The notes under the pieces were generated by a model, which saw only the letters and a list, made by a program, of their open reading frames with translations, did not search any database and was not told where the DNA came from. A DNA stretch of 64,000 nt, from contig JAYEVG010000081.1 in assembly GCA_036346395.1 (NCBI GenBank), forward strand, positions 124,001-188,000. The letters are read 5' to 3'. Position numbers and translations under genes: made by a program. Below, piece after piece: positions 60,108-64,000 of this stretch (position 1 is its first letter; each line of letters starts with the position of its first letter). The DNA is from Hsuehochloa calcarea (taxonomy: Eukaryota; Streptophyta; Magnoliopsida; Poales; Poaceae).

Positions 60108-60828
60108 CTGCAAGTGAACAATTACTTTATCAGGGGAATACAGATTATCTTGAACTCAAGCAACAATCTAGAGCTTATGCGATTGTATTTAGCTCTTACT
60201 AAGAAATGCTCTGTGCTGGTCTATTGTCAAAAGAGAAGAACAATAGCTAGTCAGGTTAAAAAAATTAGTGAAATAATGAGGGAAAACTGGAATTCCAGAG
60301 TGTTATTTCAGGCCATCTTAGCGATGCTTGTATTGCACATTAACATAAAATTTTCTGTCATAAAAGAAGAACCTGCAAGATATGTACAATAATCACCATT
60401 TCCACAATGTCCTCCGCTGAAAACAATGCAGCATTCAACCCAAAATAGCACATTTTGTTTCCAAAATACACAGGATCATTTCCATTTCAAAACTTGTCTC
60501 CTGCTTCTGTATCATTACCGTTCCTGCCAAACAATTTGTAGTTCCTAGAAAGAAATGATCTGAATACTTCTACAAAGACGGAGGGCTCAGTTATGAACCT
60601 TAGTTCATCATGGGTAAACATCCGTCGGAGGGAGGTCGGACGGTGACAACTTAAGGTAGAACGGCGCTAGACGAAGAGGGCACCGGTTGGGGAAGATATT
60701 GATCTAGAATAGCCAACCTGGGGGAGAGACCAGAGTTAGACTTAGGGACTTAGGAAATACTTCTTTACTGTTGATTGCTTCCTTAAAGAAGATACAATGT
60801 CATCTTTTTTATAGGGATAACTCTACTT

Positions 60829-62596
60829 TGTTATGAATATTGTGTATATATTGAAGAGCCCCAATGGGCAATATATATAGGAGTACAAGAGGTGTATACC
60901 ATATACAGATAAGGCAATACAAAAGACAGATAAGAAAATACAAAATAGTCCCTATTCTAACTCCTTTTTTAACACCTCCTCAAATGTAAGGCGTATACAA
61001 TAGTATTGCATTTGGAAAGGGTTGACACTAAAATATAGAAAATTTGAAGTCCGAGTCTTGATAATGTCGTCGTAGTATGCAGCTCTTGGAAAATATAGCG
61101 AATATCAAAAGATCTCCTCCCATCTGGGGTCGTGCAACAGCCCATAAAACACAAGGTGCAGGGGCTGAAAAAGTCGACCGCGGCAACACGACGAAGAAGA
61201 TGATGAAAACGACATTAATAGAGAGAGCTGTCAAATCAAGCCGAATAGGAATAGGTGGAAGCATGACATAGCAGATCGAAGCTCAAGACGGCGGCAATAC
61301 GAAAGAAGCGCGACGGCTAAGAAAGCGGCAGCATCATAACGACTTCTACGATCTGCACGCGGCTCAGAAAGAAGAGCGGGAGCAGCGGCTGCTGCCATGC
61401 ATAAAACAATTCCTATGCTTCTATGACTGACAATAAATTTGTGGACTCGCGTGGCTTAGACGAACTCAAAGATTGAGTGGTATGGACTTAGATGAATGCA
61501 GCGGAAGAAACGATACTAAGAAAGAAAAACCTAAGGATAACTAGGATAACTAGCAAGAAGCAGTAATGAAGAATGAGTAGCAGCAGATAGTTTTTTTCTT
61601 GGTATCCACCGACTCGTACCCGATCACCTGTGTGGTGGTGACGAGCAGCCACGCCGCGAAGAACAAGATGGGCCGCCAGTAGAACGTGCGGGCTTCGTCA
61701 GGGATGAGGAGCGGGAGGCCATGTGGGAGCAGCAGCACGAGCTCGGCGCCCAGAAGATGTACTCCCTCTGCTCCGAGCTCGGCGGCCTATTCCTCAAGGC
61801 TGCTCAAATTCTAGGTGCATCGAGCAAAGCTTAAATGATCAAAGACAGATGTTGGTGTCAAGGTTCAACATCCAGGAGCTGAACATTTGATGATGGTCGA
61901 TATCCGGAACATGCAAGTATTTGCCTTGTTTTGACAGAACCACCCACGCGAAGCCGCAACGAGGCACGAATCAGATGGCGCGACGCACGTAATAGGCATA
62001 TCCATCTCCCCGTTCCAAGGGCCGCGACGGACACTTCAGGCCCGTCCGCTCGCCCCCAGGCCGGCCGAGCGTGGAAGCAATGCCGCTTGTGCTCACGTGG
62101 CCGGAGGCACGCGGACCACCTCCGGCGACCTTTGCGGTGGAGCCACTCCGTGCGATTCGATCCGCGCCACGACATCTACACGGCTACAAGTGTGTGAAGA
62201 CGCACCAGCGACGTCCGGATTTGGCGCAACGCCCTCCATCACAATGATTGGCGATTGTGAGAAGCGGTCGGGATGGCGGTGCGAGATCCGTCTGGCAGCG
62301 CGTGAGCTCGTCGTCGAGGTGCTTCTACGAGAAGAAGGCCACCGAAGATGATGCTGAAGAGGCCGAACCCAGGAGCGGAGATTGCTCCTCCCGGGGTAGC
62401 GGCGAAGGCGGCGGTAAGAAACCCTAACCCTAACCTTTGCTCTGATACCATGTTATGAATATTATGTGTATATTGAAGAGTCCCAATAGGCAATATATAT
62501 AGGAGTACAAGAGGTGTATACCATATACAGATAAGGCAGTACAAAAGACAGATAAAGAAATACAAAAGAGTCTCTATTCTAACTCTTATTTTAACA
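60829..62596 (-). mobile_element. Small gene-capturing LTR element B, nested in element C
   Basis: LTRs of about 146 bp at 60829-60974 and 62450-62596, homologous to those of element A (41838-43479). The primer-binding site TGGTATCAGAGC on the minus strand (plus-strand 62438-62449) directly adjoins the 5' LTR. Flanks tactt (60824-60828) and gactt (62597-62601) match at four of five. About 600 bp next to the 3' LTR (60975-61590) is shared with element A. The remainder (61590-62410) is different DNA, including a spliced fragment of an ABC1-family kinase gene. No gag or pol is present. Confidence 0.88.
61695..61934 (+). pseudogene. Captured fragment of an ABC1-type (UbiB/AarF) kinase gene
   Basis: Antisense to its carrier, the plus strand reads DEEREAMWEQQHELGAQKMY, then LCSELGGLFLKAAQILG. 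After an internal deletion it reads VHRAKLK, a stop, and VGVKVQHPGAEHLMMVDIRN. These are hallmark segments of plant ABC1-like atypical kinases, which act in plastids or mitochondria. No intron separates segments that are distant in the protein, so the copy may come from spliced RNA or from a deletion. The in-frame TGA (about 61833) and loss of everything after ALF make it non-functional. Which of the several plant ABC1K genes donated it cannot be told here. Confidence 0.85.
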
Positions 62597-63298
62597 GACT
62601 TGACACCTAATTTTTTTTCTCTAAATTATAGAAACAAACTAATTAAAGATAAGCTTTCAAACTAACCAAATCAATCACCCTAACAAAAAACTATTTATGG
62701 GTGAACAGTAAATAGGTGAACAATACCTACGTGAACAGTATCCCCATAGCATTATACCTCTCTCGGTGAAACAGCCCGTCCTCGAGCTGTAAGATAGGGC
62801 GACAAACACCTCCGATGGGGTGGGCGAAATGTCGTCTTCATCGACTCCATCAGGTTGTCCAGTAGGAATAGCTTGGCAACAGAAAGCTATGGTGTTGGCT
62901 CTGATACCAAGTTGTTATGAATCTTAGTTCATAATATGGTAAACATTTGCCGGAGGGAGGTCAGACGGCGACGACTTGAGGTAGAACGCTAGACGAAGAG
63001 GGCACCGATTGGGAGAGAGATGGATCTAGAATAGCCGGCCTAGGGGAGAGACCAGAGCTAGACTTAGGGGCTCGGGAAATACTTCTTCATTGTTGATTGC
63101 TTCCTTAAAGAATATACAATGTCATCTCTTTTGTAGGGATAACTTGACTTAGCCCCCAAGAAAGAATCTCTAAATTATAGAAACAAACTAACTGAAAATA
63201 AGCTTCCAAACTAACCAAATCAATCTAATCCCTAACAAAGGAAACTATTTGTGAGTGAACAGTAAATGTATAAACAGTACTACGCCCATGGCATGCTC

Positions 63299-64000
63299 AG
63301 TGCAATAGCTCGCATGCCACCCAACCCACCCCAACCCACCCACCCCTACCCACAATAAAGCGGGAAAAGTAGGCATGCCCATAAGTATGGCAATTGGAGC
63401 TTGCCCAAAGTGCAGAACTCACGATCGTCCATAATATTGGACACATCATTTCACACTCAGAGTAGCCCCTTACACCATGTGTACATGTTTTCAAAAGCAA
63501 TTCATGCCTATGAAATTTATAAGGTGTAAGTTTGGAGGACAGAGTTAGCAGCCAACAAGTTTTGTGGGGCGTCAAACTTTGGCAAAAGAAATATTGTGCA
63601 CCACTTGTGGCCATTTATGTGAAGAAAAGAGGGCATAGCTTGCTCATAAACCACTGGGAGTCTGGGATGATCTGGTCACAAAAGAACTTATAAAAAAAGA
63701 TCTATTCAATACAGCACCAAAGTTTTGACAATGCTTAAGCTCTCTATCCCAGTCAGCATTTTTCGTCCCGGACACCTTTTCAGTACTAAACCTATAGTTT
63801 CCTCTTCCAACTATGCCTTTCTCTACTGCAAATAATTGCCTTGACAAGTAAACATGCTTTTGCAGTGTTTGCCAAATCTTCTCATAGTCAGGCAGCATAA
63901 AAGACTTTGTCCAAGTTGTGCAAGGTACGAATCAGCTCCTTACTTTTTGCCTACCTAGCTAAAAGCCTAAAACATATGTTCAATTCAGTAAAAATCAAGA
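63299..64000. other. Right edge of window, no gene recognised
   Basis: An 84-codon minus-strand frame at 63644-63898 (MLPDYEKIWQTLQKHVYLSR...) has ordinary protein-like composition but no family I recognise. It could be an unspliced exon or chance. The rest shows nothing recognisable. The missing N-terminal exon of the SAM-domain gene might lie here or beyond. Confidence 0.3.

Larger units (their letters stand above)
60589..63293 (-). mobile_element. Mini LTR element C with a 161-bp interior, host to nested element B
   Basis: The right LTR is 62913-63293 (381 bp). The left LTR is split by element B into 60589-60828 and about 62597-62751. On the minus strand TGGTATCAGAGC (plus-strand 62898-62909) follows the right LTR after three bases, as the primer-binding site for initiator Met-tRNA. 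A purine tract (ACCGAGAGAGG on minus) precedes the left LTR. Flanks ggctc (60584-60588) and tgctc (63294-63298) match at four of five. The interior, 62752-62912, is too short for any gene, so the element is a TRIM-like non-autonomous retrotransposon. It lies upstream of the SAM gene's visible exons, probably in an intron. Confidence 0.85.

Overview
The window reads as repeat-rich nuclear DNA of a grass (Poaceae), most likely Oryza or a close relative. This rests on spliced plant genes with GC-rich first exons, several plant-specific transposon types (Ty1/copia, Sirevirus-like LTRs, Mutator-like elements with plant mobile domains, PIF/Harbinger) and no operons or ribosome binding sites. The species is an inference. 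Four host genes survive, all on the minus strand: U2AF65, the large subunit of the 3' splice-site factor (3810-10832, 11 coding exons, 564 aa); a 68-aa RAMP4/SERP-type ER membrane protein (18453-21131, 3 exons); an OBERON-type PHD-finger protein (49377-52678, 2 coding exons, 600 aa); and the 3' part of a SAM-domain protein gene (58864-60107). Two host genes are dead: an Rx-type coiled-coil NLR fragment (11445-11975) and a polyol/monosaccharide transporter (13236-17650) whose middle is replaced by retrotransposon DNA. Layout, left to right: the 3' part of a copia element (1-2925); U2AF65 with a 1.56-kb Mutator-like element in intron 4; the NLR relic; the split transporter; RAMP4; a 5.5-kb Mutator-like element with a perfect 10-bp target duplication, carrying transposase, zinc-finger and plant-mobile-domain remains (22543-28062); an 11.9-kb copia array of LTR-internal-LTR-internal-LTR within one 5-bp target duplication (29692-41579); a small gene-capturing LTR element (41838-43479); Sirevirus-like LTR and repeat arrays (about 44150-46800); tandem and purine-rich repeats; OBERON with a PIF/Harbinger derivative in its intron; another large Mutator-like element (about 54420-58358); and the SAM gene, upstream of whose visible exons lies a mini-LTR element (60589-63293) that has a second gene-capturing LTR element (60829-62596) inserted in it. 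The host genes keep clean frames and consensus splice sites, whereas nearly every transposon frame is broken. In the 5.5-kb Mutator-like element the breaks coincide with a striking absence of CAG/CTG (none in about 845 bases), and the two copia copies differ mostly at CAG/CTG sites. Some of the apparent decay may therefore be a sequencing artefact linked to CWG methylation rather than biology.
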